Positions 20,577 to 20,630 of a stretch of DNA of 20,630 bases are shown here, in pieces. The notes under the pieces are model-generated. The model searched no databases. It saw only the letters and a program-made list of their open reading frames with translations, and was not told the origin of the DNA. The stretch is from Larix sibirica (Eukaryota > Streptophyta > Pinopsida > Pinales > Pinaceae). Position 1 is the first letter of the stretch; every line of letters starts with the position of its first letter. Made by a program: the position numbers and the translations under genes. The stretch covers positions 9,057 to 29,686 of the forward strand of contig NWUY0300031326.1 in assembly GCA_004151065.3 (NCBI GenBank), written 5' to 3'.

Positions 20577-20630
20577 TGATCTTCAAAGTGTAAAGATATT
20601 ATATAAATATCCATTTTATATAATTAAAAG

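Overview
The window looks like nuclear DNA from a plant with a large, transposon-rich genome. The reasons are AT-rich non-coding DNA, a plant L1-type LINE that carries a C-terminal RNase H domain, a retrotransposon gag remnant and two possible tRNA-derived SINE heads. A gymnosperm (conifer-like) host is my best guess, but that is inference from the style of the LINE. I see no intact protein-coding gene, no rRNA or tRNA gene, no CRISPR array and nothing bacterial.

Layout. Positions 1-3009 (minus strand, running off the left edge) hold one long decayed reading frame of about 1000 codons. It has a clear ATG at 3009, a TATA box about 165 bases upstream and a strongly coiled-coil C-terminal half. 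I do not recognise the family. Its 13 in-frame stops are 11 TAG, 2 TAA and no TGA, and each could come from a glutamine codon by one C-to-T change. There is also one frameshift near 850. Positions 3010-11800 are mostly AT-rich intergenic DNA with several small tandem duplications and minisatellites and one SINE-like T-arm near 9511. Positions 11800-12550 contain a second SINE-like head (plus strand) and a gag fragment with a complete CCHC zinc knuckle (minus strand). Position 12667 is a single N.

From roughly 12900 to 20576 lies one nearly full-length but dead LINE on the plus strand. Its 5' leader carries nested tandem repeats, including a ~255-bp unit present twice. ORF1 (13805-16083) has a DUF4283-like region and a broken zinc knuckle. 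ORF2 (16056-20195) has an AP-type endonuclease, reverse transcriptase, zf-RVT and RNase H, in that order. The 3' end has a UTR, a T11 run, CCG and a 7-base A tail. ORF1 and ORF2 probably overlap by 28 bases in the ancestral element. Both are broken by many stops of all three kinds and several frameshifts, so the element cannot encode its own mobility.

The most interesting contrast is between the stop spectrum of the left-hand gene (glutamine-type only) and that of the LINE (mixed). It suggests methylation-linked CAG-to-TAG decay of a young copy on the left and older, general decay on the right.
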